DNA of 64,000 nt from Arthrobacter sp. S39 (GTDB lineage: Bacteria; Actinomycetota; Actinomycetes; Actinomycetales; Micrococcaceae). Position 1 is the first letter of the stretch. Each line of letters starts with the position of its first letter. A program made the position numbers and the translations under genes. Positions 26,157 through 35,647 of this stretch are shown one piece after another. The stretch is taken from contig NZ_SIHX01000002.1 of the NCBI RefSeq assembly GCF_004320525.1, positions 310,001-374,000 on the forward strand, in the 5' to 3' direction. The notes beneath the pieces are model-generated. The model searched no databases. It was not told where the DNA came from and was given only the letters and a program-made list of their open reading frames with translations.

Positions 26157-26924
26157 ATGCAAATCACCCATGTCCGTAACGCCACCATGCTCATCGAAGT
26201 CGCTGGACTGCGCATCCTCGTCGACCCCATGCTTGGAGCCAAGGGCTCGGGCGGGGCAGCACCCACCACCGCGGAGAACAAGAACCGCAACCCGCTGGTT
26301 GACCTGAAGACACCCTTGGCGGAGCTCCTGAACGTCGACGCCGTGATCGTGACGCACTCCCATCCCGATCACTGGGACCAGGCTGCAGCGTCGCTGCTGC
26401 CCCGCGAGGTGCCCATCGTTGTTCAGAACGGCAGCGACGCGCGCTTGCTCGGCGACATCGGCTTCACCAACGCCCTCGTCATGGATTCCCCCGTCACTCT
26501 CGGCCAGGCGACGGTCACCCGGACCGAAGGCCAGCACGGCTCGGATGAATTCATGGCCGCAACCCCCGAAATGGGCCCGGTCTCTGGCTTCGTCCTGAAC
26601 GTACCCGGAGAACCTTCGGTTTACGTCGCCGGTGACACGGTATGGCACCAGGGCGTCGTCACGGCACTGAACGACCACAAGCCAGACCTCGTGGTCCTGA
26701 ACACCGGCGAGGCTACTTGGGTCGGGGGAGATGCCATCATCATGGGTGCCAAGGATGTGCTGCGTGTCCACGAAACCCTTCCCAGCGCGCAGATCATCGC
26801 CGTGCACATGGAGGCCCTGAACCACTGTGTTGTGACCCGTGAGCAGGTGCGCGGTCTTGCAGCCGAGCACGGTATCGCAGGCCTCGTCCACGTTCCTGCG
26901 GACGGCGAGAAGATGGTTTTCTGA
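26157..26924 (+). CDS. Metallo-beta-lactamase-fold hydrolase (UlaG-like)
   Basis: A 255-residue MBL-fold enzyme. The metal motif HSHPDH is present in VIVTHSHPDHWDQAA (about residues 61-75); GDTVWHQGV supplies the Asp ligand and AVHMEALNHC the last His. ATG 26157 follows GGAAGGG at about 6 nt. It resembles L-ascorbate-6-phosphate lactonase (UlaG)-type cytoplasmic hydrolases; the substrate is unknown. Its stop overlaps the MFS start as TGATG, so enzyme and transporter form one unit. Confidence 0.9.
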   Translation: MQITHVRNATMLIEVAGLRILVDPMLGAKGSGGAAPTTAENKNRNPLVDLKTPLAELLNVDAVIVTHSHPDHWDQAAASLLPREVPIVVQNGSDARLLGDIGFTNALVMDSPVTLGQATVTRTEGQHGSDEFMAATPEMGPVSGFVLNVPGEPSVYVAGDTVWHQGVVTALNDHKPDLVVLNTGEATWVGGDAIIMGAKDVLRVHETLPSAQIIAVHMEALNHCVVTREQVRGLAAEHGIAGLVHVPADGEKMVF

Positions 26925-28204
26925 TGGCCCAACCGACACTTGCCCCCTACGCCGGGGGCAAGGGAATCGATCTGCGGCGGCTTCAGCGGCGGGTTGTGAC
27001 CGCCTTGTCCATCGGGCAGATCGTCGGTGGCATCGGCACCGGGGCGACCCTTAGTCTGGGCGCGCTGTTGATCGTCCAGGTCTCCGGATCCACGGAATGG
27101 TCCGGGATGGCAGCGACAGCTGGCACGCTTGGCGCCGCGCTGTTCGCCATCCCGCTGGCCCGCCTGGCTCGCGCGAGGGGCCGGCGGTTCTCCCTCTCCA
27201 CCGGGGCCGTGGTGGCCACACTTGGCGGTCTGCTGGTCATCGCCGCGGCACCCCTCGTGAACTTCCCGCTCCTGCTCGCGGGGCTGACGCTGATGGGCGC
27301 GGCTGCCGCGCTGAACCTTCAGGCCCGTTTCGCAGCGACCGACCTGGCAGCGGATGCCAACCGGGGCCGGGACCTCTCCCTCGTGGTCTGGTCCACCACC
27401 TTCGGCGTGGTCCTCGGCCCGAACCTGTTCGAGCCCGGCGAAGCGCTGGGCGCCTGGGCCGGGCTTCCTCCCCTCACCGGCGGCTTCGCCATCGGCGTGC
27501 TGGCCCAGTTAGTGGGCCTCGGCGTATATCTGACCAGCTTGCGTCCGGACCCGCTGCTGCTCGCGTCCGCCGATGCACCTCCTGCACCAACGGGAGGGGC
27601 AGAACCGGTCGGGCAGCCCTCACGCGGCCTCTCGACCCTCTGCACCAATCCAGTAGCGCGGCGCTCCACCCTCACAATTGCCCTCTCGCACGCAGTGATG
27701 GTGGCGCTCATGGGCATGACCCCGGTCCATATGACCGGGCACGGCTCGACCCTGACCATCATCGGCGTCACGATCAGCCTGCACCTCGCGGGCATGTACG
27801 CGCTGGCACCATTGTTCGGGTGGCTCACCGACCGGTGGGGCGGACGGGTCGTCGCCCTGCTGGGCCAAGGTCTGCTCGCTACAGCCCTGATCGTCGGCAT
27901 TTTTGCCGCGGACTCCATGGCCGGCATCACCGCCAGCCTGATCTTCCTCGGCGTCGGCTGGTCTGCGTCCACCGTCGCGGGATCCACCCTCCTCACCCAA
28001 TCCGTGCCCGCCAGGAACCGCCCACAGGTCCAAGGCCTATCGGACGCCCTGATGAACGTCGCCGGTGCCGCAGGAGGCGCCCTCGCCGGCCCGATCCTGG
28101 CCCTGATCGCATTCCAAGGACTATCCGCGGCACTGCTCACCCTTGTGCTCGCCGCCGTCATCACCCAACTCAGGACCAACAAGGGTGCGAACCGAGTCCG
28201 CTGA
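26924..28204 (+). CDS. MFS transporter coupled to MBL-fold hydrolase
   Basis: A 426-residue, 12-helix transporter starting on the overlap TGATG with the hydrolase gene. Helix 1-2 region GQIVGGIGTGATLSLGALLIVQVSG and STEWSGMAAT match the transporter at 16877-18145 closely, including ARFAATDL and PNLFEPGEA, so the two are recent paralogues. Transport of the hydrolase substrate or product is the likely role. No terminator-like hairpin was noted directly after the stop. Confidence 0.9.
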   Translation: MAQPTLAPYAGGKGIDLRRLQRRVVTALSIGQIVGGIGTGATLSLGALLIVQVSGSTEWSGMAATAGTLGAALFAIPLARLARARGRRFSLSTGAVVATLGGLLVIAAAPLVNFPLLLAGLTLMGAAAALNLQARFAATDLAADANRGRDLSLVVWSTTFGVVLGPNLFEPGEALGAWAGLPPLTGGFAIGVLAQLVGLGVYLTSLRPDPLLLASADAPPAPTGGAEPVGQPSRGLSTLCTNPVARRSTLTIALSHAVMVALMGMTPVHMTGHGSTLTIIGVTISLHLAGMYALAPLFGWLTDRWGGRVVALLGQGLLATALIVGIFAADSMAGITASLIFLGVGWSASTVAGSTLLTQSVPARNRPQVQGLSDALMNVAGAAGGALAGPILALIAFQGLSAALLTLVLAAVITQLRTNKGANRVR

Positions 28205-28720
28205 CCAGCCAGCGGGGGTCTCCCACCTCAACCCATCCGGTTGTTCAGGACACTTCGAAGAAGAAATCAAGGCAGAAGTTCGCCGGTTCGTCAGCTTGAG
28301 GTGTAATCCAGCACCACAACAGCCTCCTTCCGGGATGCTGAACCACATGGAGCGCGTCATCAGCATCGACCCCTAGTGAGTCTTCGGTGATAACGGCTGA
28401 CAATGCTTGTAGGTGAAAGATTATCCGGCTCGCTGTAGCCCGCCGGCACGGTCAGGGGGTTGATCGAGGGCGCGCCGGTTGGCTCCGGCGGAACCTAGGG
28501 ACCAGGCTTCCGGCAGAAGAAGGGGCCGGGCCCTGGAATGCCACAGAACGGCGGCGGTTGACCTCCGACCGTCCGAGTATCGTGGCTTCAACATCTTCCA
28601 GAGACTGCCGGATCCAGGCTAGGGCAGCCAGGTCCTCAGGGTTTCGGAGATTGCAGACTTTAGGATTCTGCATTGTGTAAGCGCCTTGATACGACGGCGT
28701 GGATGCCGAGGAAGTCTCGC
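28205..28720. other. Intergenic stretch without recognisable gene
   Basis: About 516 bp between the MFS gene and the aminotransferase gene, which point toward each other. A 73-residue minus-strand frame at 28452-28673 has an ATG but no ribosome binding site and no family resemblance. Nothing else was found. Confidence 0.4.
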
Positions 28721-30064
28721 CTAAGCCTCCAAGTCTTTGACTATCTCTTGGAGAGCCTCGATGAAGGATGAGATATCGTCGTCAGTCATCGGGAGAGACA
28801 AGGAGAATTCACCTCGGTGGACGGGGAAGAAGCCGCGGTTAGCGAGCTCGAGGGAAAGAATTTGTGTCTTCTCGCCATCGACGTTGCGCCAGTAGTCGCG
28901 ATGCGTCCGAACCGACAGTTCGGGGGAGTTCATGTACGCGTAGGCCATGTGGGAAAAACCCTTGCCGTAGACCTTGAGCGGGCTGTTCCTTGCAGCACTC
29001 CACTCGTTCATCTCAGACATGATGCGCTTCGCGTGGGTGTTCAGCTTTTCGAAAGCCGTCCGGTCCATCGTGCGCATACAGGCAGCACCCGCAATTAGGG
29101 AAAGCTTGTGGCCGTGGTGCGTTCCCGAGATTGTCACTTTTCCGTTCTCCAGTGAGCTCATGACCTCGGCCGATCCACCCAGGGCACCCAATGGCAGGCC
29201 GCCACCGATGATCTTGCCCATAACGGTCAGGTCGGGGGTGACCCCGTACACGCCCTGGAGACCGTGGTAACTTGCGCGAAGGCTGATCGTTTCATCGAAA
29301 ATCAGAACGATGCCGAGTTCCTTCGTCAGGGCACGGAGCTCTTCCACGAACTCCTGCTCGAGTGTGACCAGGCCCCCGGCTCCGCTCTGGAGTTCCAGGA
29401 TGAGACATGAGGTTGAATCGGCGTTCGCCCGTAGAATTCGTTCGCAGCCCTGCCTGTCGTTCTGGGAAAGCACGATGATGTTCTCAACCTCGTCGGAAGG
29501 GATGCCGCCGCTGTCCGGCACAGCCTTCGGGTCAGATTCCGTGCCGCTGTCTTCGGGGCGAGGGTGTGCTGAGATGTGGAGGAGATCGCTGAACCCGTGA
29601 TAGCCGCCCTCAAACTTCGCGATCTTGGTTTTACCCGTGTAGGCCCGTGCCACACGGATGGCGCTCATGCACGATTCGGTGGCTGAGCATGAGAACTGGA
29701 TCTTCTCGACTGAGGGGATGCGTTCGATGAGGATCTGGGCCAGCTCCGCTTCGGCGGTGCTGGGATTACCGAATGAAATGCCCTGAGGTATGGCTTCCAG
29801 CAGTGCAGAAGTGATGGCTGGATGATTGTGTCCCAGAACGTTGACCGTGAAGTTGTTATTGAGGTCGAGCATTCGCTGGCCATCGACGGTCTCGAGGTAG
29901 GCGCCGTTTCCCTTGTCTACGAAGACGGCATGGGGCCCGAAGTTGAAGGAGTTTCTGCTGTACCCCCCGGGGATGAGCTCCCGTCCCTTCCGCGTCAGTT
30001 CGGCAGACTCTGCAAACTTACTGCTGAACGCCTTAACGCTCGTTTCGATACTCAACGTGCCCAT
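28721..30064 (-). CDS. Class III aminotransferase, GSA-aminomutase-like
   Basis: A 447-residue PLP enzyme of the glutamate-1-semialdehyde aminomutase/omega-transaminase group. Seen: ELIPGGYSRNSFNFGP (N-terminal, as in GSA-AM), NVLGHNHPAI, FSCSATESCMSAIRVARAYTGKTKIAKFEGGYHG, the PLP Asp in LIFDETISLR, and the Schiff-base Lys in VMGKIIGGGLPLGALGG. No heme-biosynthesis genes are near, and the catabolic setting suggests a beta- or omega-amino-acid transaminase or aminomutase. Expression may be controlled by the LysR protein at 31047. A decayed copy of its 3' part lies at about 30745-30945. Confidence 0.9.
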   Translation of the reverse strand: MGTLSIETSVKAFSSKFAESAELTRKGRELIPGGYSRNSFNFGPHAVFVDKGNGAYLETVDGQRMLDLNNNFTVNVLGHNHPAITSALLEAIPQGISFGNPSTAEAELAQILIERIPSVEKIQFSCSATESCMSAIRVARAYTGKTKIAKFEGGYHGFSDLLHISAHPRPEDSGTESDPKAVPDSGGIPSDEVENIIVLSQNDRQGCERILRANADSTSCLILELQSGAGGLVTLEQEFVEELRALTKELGIVLIFDETISLRASYHGLQGVYGVTPDLTVMGKIIGGGLPLGALGGSAEVMSSLENGKVTISGTHHGHKLSLIAGAACMRTMDRTAFEKLNTHAKRIMSEMNEWSAARNSPLKVYGKGFSHMAYAYMNSPELSVRTHRDYWRNVDGEKTQILSLELANRGFFPVHRGEFSLSLPMTDDDISSFIEALQEIVKDLEA

Positions 30065-30744
30065 TCGTACTACTCCATCTCGTTACTGCCTATGTTGTGC
30101 TCCGGAAGCACTCGGCGCTGGATATCCGGCTACCTTGTCGTTGGGTAGATTTGCCGGTACTTTCATCGTGAATCTCCCGCGTTCAGGCGGCAATGGCCGA
30201 TCTGTGATCACCCAATCGCCGAATGCGATGGCTAGCTCCGCTGGCGTGACGGTGGTGGACAGCACGCCGGATGTTTGGGCGTATTTCCAGGACGGCCACA
30301 GAAGAACTAACACCCGTGACGGGGAGAGCTTTAGAAAAGTTTCTCCTGTCACGCGCCCGAAGCTGCCGCCCTGGGTTCGCATCCATTCAGGGGGCGTGTG
30401 GTGAGTTGTGACTTAGCCAGTGGATTTGAGCGGCAACGTTGCCTGCGCAGCTGTACTGGGCAGGGGAGCGCATTCTTGCGCGGCCTTGAAACGGCAACGG
30501 TCAGGCGGATGTGAGGCAGTACTCCATTGGACGTCGAGGCTTCGGTCCTCCTGCCTGTGCAAAATGACGCTTCCCGTGATCAGGCACTGCTTCCACGACG
30601 CCCCTGCCTATGGTTCCGTCATAATCGTGTGCCTCGAGGTATTGAATCGGCGCAGGGAGCATTGGTGGTGGGCGCCGTTGGTCATCCGGTTCACTTCTCT
30701 CCCCGCGTTTCCGAACGGGGCTTCCGTCTCGTTGCTTTTCCTAA
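30065..30744. other. Gene-poor stretch upstream of aminotransferase
   Basis: About 680 bp with no supported gene. It must contain the aminotransferase promoter. Since the following segment is an aminotransferase relic on the opposite strand, this stretch may be heavily decayed coding DNA. Confidence 0.3.
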
Positions 30745-30945
30745 ACAGCCCTTCCGGGAGTACGGCAGGGGCTTCTCACACAGGCTTACGCCTACAGGAA
30801 TGCCAGCGTTTGAAGGTCCACGCCTTCGGGATTATTGACGCAACGAACGGGGAGAAAACGCAGGTATGCTCTCTGAGCTGGCCAATCGCGGCTTCTTCCC
30901 TCTACATATGGAGAGTTTTCGCTGTCACTGCCGGTGGCCGGGTTT
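30745..30945 (+). pseudogene. Decayed 3' end of a second aminotransferase gene
   Basis: Forward frames encode YGRGFSH, then a degenerate stretch ending RLRDY, a stop, RNERGEKTQ and, after a frameshift, LSELANRGFFPLH. These align in order with VYGKGFSH, THRDYWRN, VDGEKTQ and LSLELANRGFFPVH of the intact aminotransferase at 28721. Stops and frameshifts make it nonfunctional. Confidence 0.7.
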
Positions 30946-31046
30946 TCGGGCTGGAAGTACATCCACAAGTGTTTTCTAGCGCAGCCGGGACTAATCATCT
31001 CGCGCGGCTGCTGGGCAGTACGTTATATCGGATCGTCCGGTCTGCC

Positions 31047-31994
31047 TCAAGCGGTACGGGGCGTCCCTGGTGGCGCCTCCACTACAGGGACGGCCTCGGG
31101 TACAACCTTTAGAGAGGTTATCGCCAGTTGCTTTCCGACTTGACGAAAGGCTTCCACGTGAAGGCGCCGCTCACCAGCTCGAGTGGCTACAGCGCTGGGT
31201 GAGTAGGTTCCGTCAGCAATCCTCCTGTACACCACTCCAGGCGGTCGCTGCAGGCGGGCTGCCGATCCGGGGAAGGTGTCCACCGCTCCCTGGAATGCGA
31301 TTGCGTTCAGGCTTTGAGGGACGCTATCGACTGCGGTGGCGACCCGGCCAGGTCCGCCTCGCAGGTCATCAAATGACCAGTATCCGCGCCACAGGGGTGG
31401 GGCCATTGGTGAGGCGACCACAAAGGCCTGGTCCACCAAGTCTTCGGTGAGCACCTCTTTACGGTCAGCCAATTCATGATCCTTCGCAAGTCCGACGTAG
31501 CGGGGTTCTGCGAAGAGTTCGAGGAGCTGCACACGCGAGTCCGCTATGGGGGCGCGAACGAAGGCCACATCTATTTCACCACTGGCGAGGGCCTCGACCT
31601 GATCGCTCATCGTGAGTTCGCGGAATGAGAGCTCGACATGGGGCATGGCCTGACGGAATGCGTTGATGATAAGTGGTGTCAGTTCGCCCGCGGATTCGTA
31701 GAAGAGTCCTACTTTGAGCTGATTCTGCCCCATGCTGTGAAGAATTTTAGCTTCCTGGCTTGCATCAGCCATCTGGGCGAGAATCTCCTGCGCACGGCGG
31801 ACAAAAGCTTCGCCGGCGACCGTAATGGTGACCCGATTCGCCGAGCGATCGAACAACTGGGCCCCGATCTGCCGCTCAAGACGGGCGATCTGCGTGCTGA
31901 ACGCTGACTGGGCTATGTGCAGCGATTCGGCAGCTCGGCCAAAATGCAGCGTTTCGGCTAGCCTTACCACGTACTGCAGCTGGCGAATGTCCAC
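31047..31994 (-). CDS. LysR-family transcriptional regulator
   Basis: A 315-residue LTTR. The N-terminal winged helix is standard: MDIRQLQYVVRLAETLHFGRAAESLHIAQSAFSTQIARLE, followed by the linker helix and a periplasmic-binding-like effector domain beginning around NQLKVGLFYESAGEL (about residue 92). The last 40 or so residues are unusual and Pro-rich. It diverges from the APC permease gene at 32582 with a 587-bp spacer carrying a dyad, so it likely activates the permease and downstream genes in response to the transported compound. Confidence 0.92.
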   Translation of the reverse strand: MDIRQLQYVVRLAETLHFGRAAESLHIAQSAFSTQIARLERQIGAQLFDRSANRVTITVAGEAFVRRAQEILAQMADASQEAKILHSMGQNQLKVGLFYESAGELTPLIINAFRQAMPHVELSFRELTMSDQVEALASGEIDVAFVRAPIADSRVQLLELFAEPRYVGLAKDHELADRKEVLTEDLVDQAFVVASPMAPPLWRGYWSFDDLRGGPGRVATAVDSVPQSLNAIAFQGAVDTFPGSAARLQRPPGVVYRRIADGTYSPSAVATRAGERRLHVEAFRQVGKQLAITSLKVVPEAVPVVEAPPGTPRTA

Positions 31995-32581
31995 GTATTC
32001 CTCCTTGTGGACCTCCTGATCTGCAGTGAAGATCGGGCGATCGCTGTTTGTCCATTGTTCACTGTTGTGACGGCAATCATGCTTGTTTTATCCCCACTCA
32101 TAAGGATAAGCGCTAGCGGAAAGGCGCGTACATAACGATGATGACGATCCAGTCCCACAAGGCCACGTATTCAGGTCATCCTGTTGCATGTGCTATCGGG
32201 CTGCAGAGACAGGACATCATCGAGACTGAAGATCTCCTGCAGGCATCCCGGGCAGGAGATTGCCCTCCTGATTTGGCTTCCCCCAAAGACGGGTTAAGCG
32301 TTGCAGGCAAGGCATACCACGCCGGCACTTGGCGCTGGAGCTGGTTCCCGGGAAAGAACCCCTTGCGCCAACGCCTCATCCGAGCCACTCCGTCACTGAC
32401 ATTGATGGTACAAAAGCGGCCGGATGATGCCCTCGAACCGCCCATCCAGCCAAGTGCTTTCGTCCCAGTTCCTTATGACCGAAGACAAAGCAGTCACCAT
32501 CGTCCGGTTGGCACCAGCGGCGTTGGCCGCGTCCGCTCTGTCAGGACCTTCGCCTTATCCTTGCCTTGAAAGGTTAACTTC
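31995..32581. promoter_or_regulatory. LysR-permease divergent region with T-N11-A dyad
   Basis: At 32088-32103, TTAT-N8-ATAA satisfies the LTTR T-N11-A rule; the overlapping TTATCC (32088-32093) and GGATAA (32104-32109) form a second dyad. It lies about 95 bp before the LysR gene. The rest, to the permease start, shows no supported gene. Confidence 0.45.
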
Positions 32582-34060
32582 ATGTCCAACTCCTCCACTG
32601 TGACGGCTGAGACAGCGGGTGCGCTGAAGCGCAACGCTGTTGGAGTGCCCGGTATCGTCTTCTTCGTCGTTTCCGCCGCAGCACCTCTGGCAGCAGCCCT
32701 TGGCGCTTCTCCTGTTGCGTTCGCTTCCCTCGGAGCCGGCGCCCCTGGCGCCTACATCATCGCGGGCGTAGTGCTGATCCTCTTCGCCGTCGGCTACGCA
32801 GCCATGAGCCGGTTTGTCACGAGCACCGCAGGGTTTGCGGCCTACCTTGAGTCAGGCTTCGGCCGCACCGCAGGGTTTGTTGGCGCTGCACTCGCCCTCT
32901 TGTCATATACCTGCATGCTCATTGCCCTCTACGGAATCCTCGGCTTCTTCACTAGCGCCATCGTTGCCGACCTGACAGGACTGCAGCTGGATTGGAAAAT
33001 CTGGTCGCTGATCGCCTGGGCCGGGGTTGCCCTCCTGGGCTACATGGAAATCAACCTCAGTGCAAAAGTTCTTGGAGTCCTCATGATCGGCGAGGTCCTC
33101 ATCCTTGCCGTCTTCGATGTCGGCGTTCTCGCCCAAGGAGGAGCCTCCGGTATCAACTTTGAGGCTTTCCAGCCCAGCAACGTCTTCTCTGACGGTCTCG
33201 GCGTTGCATTGCTTTTTGCGGCGAGCTGTTTCGTTGGATTCGAGGCCACTGCCATCTATGGGGAGGAAGCGAAGGACCCCCGGCGAACCGTTCCCCGAGC
33301 TACCTATGCAGCCGTAACGCTAATCGCCGTCTTCTACGCGATCTCAACATGGGCCATCGGTCTCGCGCACGGCACCGAGGCAGTGCAGACAGCAGCCACC
33401 GAAGATCCGGGCAACTTCGTCTTCGCAGTGAACACGCAATACGTGGGTCATTGGGCCACTCTATTGATGAACGTCCTGCTGGTTACGAGCTCTTTCGCCG
33501 TGCTGGTTGCATTCCACAACACACTCTCGCGGTATAACTTCGCTTTGGGACGGGCCGGTGCCCTGCCCAGGTCGCTGGGCAGGTCCCACGCCCGCTGGCA
33601 GTCGCCGCACCGGGCAAGCCTTGCGGTCACGACCGTCTCAATTGTCATTCTTGCCTTGTTCATGTTCGCCGGTGCGGATCCGTTTGCTGAGCTGTATGCG
33701 TGGCTGATTGGGGTCGGCACACTTGGCGTCCTCGTCATGCAGGCAGCAACCTCGTTCGCAGTCCTGGTCTTCTTCCTGCGCAGGAACCGGACCGAGCTCC
33801 AGCTCTGGAGTGGAGTAATTGCCCCGGTGCTGGGTGGAATCGGACTCGCGGGTGCGGCATTTCTTGCCGTCACCAATTGGGACCTCCTGACCGGAGCGAA
33901 GGAAGGGGTGCCCGTGCTTCTTCCATGGCTGGTGGTACTGGCTGGCCTGACAGGGGTGCTTTGGGCCGTCTTCTCCAAGGTGGAATCGGTAGCAGGTACC
34001 CGTCCCGGCCCTCAGATTGCCGAACACCCTGCACCAGAGGCCCCCGAGGTCAGAAGCTAG
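32582..34060 (+). CDS. APC-family amino acid/amine permease
   Basis: A 492-residue protein with about 12 hydrophobic segments. APC features: VPGIVFFVVSAAAPLAAALG in helix 1, SRFVTSTAGFAAYLESGFGR around helix 3, and GFEATAIYGEEAKDPRRTVPRATYAAV in the helix 6-7 loop. The ATG lies about 8 nt after GAAAGG. It probably imports an amino acid or amine for the aminotransferase and aldehyde dehydrogenase of this block. The gene is divergent from the LysR regulator. Confidence 0.92.
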   Translation: MSNSSTVTAETAGALKRNAVGVPGIVFFVVSAAAPLAAALGASPVAFASLGAGAPGAYIIAGVVLILFAVGYAAMSRFVTSTAGFAAYLESGFGRTAGFVGAALALLSYTCMLIALYGILGFFTSAIVADLTGLQLDWKIWSLIAWAGVALLGYMEINLSAKVLGVLMIGEVLILAVFDVGVLAQGGASGINFEAFQPSNVFSDGLGVALLFAASCFVGFEATAIYGEEAKDPRRTVPRATYAAVTLIAVFYAISTWAIGLAHGTEAVQTAATEDPGNFVFAVNTQYVGHWATLLMNVLLVTSSFAVLVAFHNTLSRYNFALGRAGALPRSLGRSHARWQSPHRASLAVTTVSIVILALFMFAGADPFAELYAWLIGVGTLGVLVMQAATSFAVLVFFLRRNRTELQLWSGVIAPVLGGIGLAGAAFLAVTNWDLLTGAKEGVPVLLPWLVVLAGLTGVLWAVFSKVESVAGTRPGPQIAEHPAPEAPEVRS

Positions 34061-34174
34061 GACGTCGCCCTCCTTTGGCCAGGCAAACTTCCGCCGGCCA
34101 CTGGCACGACTGTAGCCCACGCACTGGTCATTACCCCTAAGACCCATCAATGCACGGAAGTTGAAGGCACAATC

Positions 34175-34948
34175 ATGACTCTTGAGATAACACTCGTTGG
34201 CGGCCCAACCGCCGTGTTGGACATTGACGGGTTTCGTATCGTCGTTGACCCCACCTTTGATCCCCCTCAGTCGTATTCCCGCGAGGACGTCCCCATCACT
34301 ATGGTCAAGACGGCGGGTCCGGCCTTCACGCCGGAAGAGCTGGACCCGGTTCACCTTGTGCTCGCATCCCATGAACATGAAGACAACCTCGACCACGCCG
34401 GACGCGTGTTCCTTGCCAACTCGAGTAAGGGTTTGACGACGGTAGAAGCCGCCGCAAACTTTGGTGAGAACGTATCCGGGTTGGAGCCGTACGAATCGGT
34501 TGTTGTACCGATGCACGACGGCCGGGAACTGACGGTCACCGCAGTGCCCGCCCTGCACGGCCCCGACGGGGTCTGGCAAGTGGCTGGCCCAGTTATCGGC
34601 TTCATTTTGACCGGCAATGGCATCCCAACCACGTACATAAGCGGTGATAACTCCTGGCTTGAGGTCATCGAAGAAGTTCAACAAAAGTGCGGACCCATTC
34701 AGGTTGCCGTTCTCTTTGTCGGCGGCGCCCGCTTCGAGGCACTGGGCGGGGACTACTTGACCCTCAGCAACGAAGACGCCGTCAAAGCCGCCGCTATTCT
34801 CAACGGGGCAACAATCGTCCCGGTCCATGCCGACTCATGGGACCACTTCTCGCAAACGTCATCCCAACTGGCGGATCTCTTTGAGCGCAAGGGCCTTGGC
34901 GACAGAATTAGGGCGCTCGAGCCCGGGCAGTCAACCATCGCAGGATAG
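34175..34948 (+). CDS. MBL-fold hydrolase with atypical metal motif
   Basis: A 257-residue MBL-fold protein: LEITLVGGPTAVLDIDGFRIVVDPTFD at the N terminus, SHEHEDNLDHAG where HxHxDH is expected, GDNSWLEVIE for the Asp ligand and VPVHADSWDHF near the end. Asn replaces the last His of HxHxDH, but a His lies three residues on (NLDH), so one metal site may be altered. ATG 34175 follows GAAGG at about 8 nt. Gaps of 114 and 95 nt to the permease and SnoaL genes suit one operon. Substrate unknown. Confidence 0.82.
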   Translation: MTLEITLVGGPTAVLDIDGFRIVVDPTFDPPQSYSREDVPITMVKTAGPAFTPEELDPVHLVLASHEHEDNLDHAGRVFLANSSKGLTTVEAAANFGENVSGLEPYESVVVPMHDGRELTVTAVPALHGPDGVWQVAGPVIGFILTGNGIPTTYISGDNSWLEVIEEVQQKCGPIQVAVLFVGGARFEALGGDYLTLSNEDAVKAAAILNGATIVPVHADSWDHFSQTSSQLADLFERKGLGDRIRALEPGQSTIAG

Positions 34949-35043
34949 GTCCTTGTCCTTTCAAGCATTGCGCGCGGCCGGCAGACGAAGTCCACTCCAT
35001 GAGCAGTTACCCACTAAACCATCACGCATGAATAGGAAGTCCA

Positions 35044-35451
35044 ATGGGTCTGGAAGAGAATAAGAAACTTGTCGTAAGATTTTATGACGCACTTAAGCGC
35101 AAGGATTCAGACGCGGCCGCGAGCCTGTGTGATGAAGGTTTTGTGTTCTACAACCAGGTCGACACCCCGCGTAACGGTATTCAAGGCTTTCTGGCTTCCG
35201 AGCAAAAGAATCTGGACGCTTTCGAGGGTTACAGCATGGATATCGAAACTATCGCGGAAGGCGACAATGTAGTTGCCTACATCGTTTTTGAGGGCGATCA
35301 AAGCCGAGAAATTTTCGGTATCCCACCCAAAGGTGCCCACCTGCGAATGTCTATGTGTAACCTCTTCCGGGTCAAGAACGGCAAGTTCATTGAAAAGCGC
35401 GCCCATTTCGACCGGCTGGATCACATGGAACAACTCAATAAAGGGAGTTGA
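35044..35451 (+). CDS. SnoaL-like/NTF2-fold protein
   Basis: A 135-residue cone-shaped alpha+beta-fold protein: NKKLVVRFYDALKRKDSDAAASLCDEGFVF, an internal GIQGFLASEQ and a C-terminal FRVKNGKFIEKRAHFDRLDHMEQL. SnoaL-like ester cyclases and dehydratases share this layout; many act on small hydrophobic or aromatic intermediates. ATG 35044 follows AGGAAG at 6 nt. It lies between the MBL-fold and aldehyde dehydrogenase genes, probably in the same pathway. The reaction is not deducible. Confidence 0.85.
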   Translation: MGLEENKKLVVRFYDALKRKDSDAAASLCDEGFVFYNQVDTPRNGIQGFLASEQKNLDAFEGYSMDIETIAEGDNVVAYIVFEGDQSREIFGIPPKGAHLRMSMCNLFRVKNGKFIEKRAHFDRLDHMEQLNKGS

Positions 35452-35647
35452 AGTGTGTTACCCGGGCTTATTCGGTTCGCGGCTAGGGACCGTCATCAGC
35501 CAAGCAGCATTTCGTCAAGTACAGGCATGAATACCTTCCTAGCGACACCGCATCTTGGGAGAGTTCCCTACCCAGGGTGAGCCTTGGTTTTGCAACGCAA
35601 TTTTGCTTACCAAAAGTTTTAGAGACAATAAATGATTAGGAGTAGTT

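Noticed and set aside
27097-28299. 400-residue plus-strand open frame
   Set aside because: Out-of-frame shadow of the MFS gene at 26924; rich in Arg, Pro and His without domains.
28452-28673. 73-residue minus-strand frame
   Set aside because: No ribosome binding site and no recognisable sequence; could be chance.
33638-34828. 396-residue minus-strand open frame
   Set aside because: Spans antisense of the APC permease and MBL-fold genes, which are both well supported.
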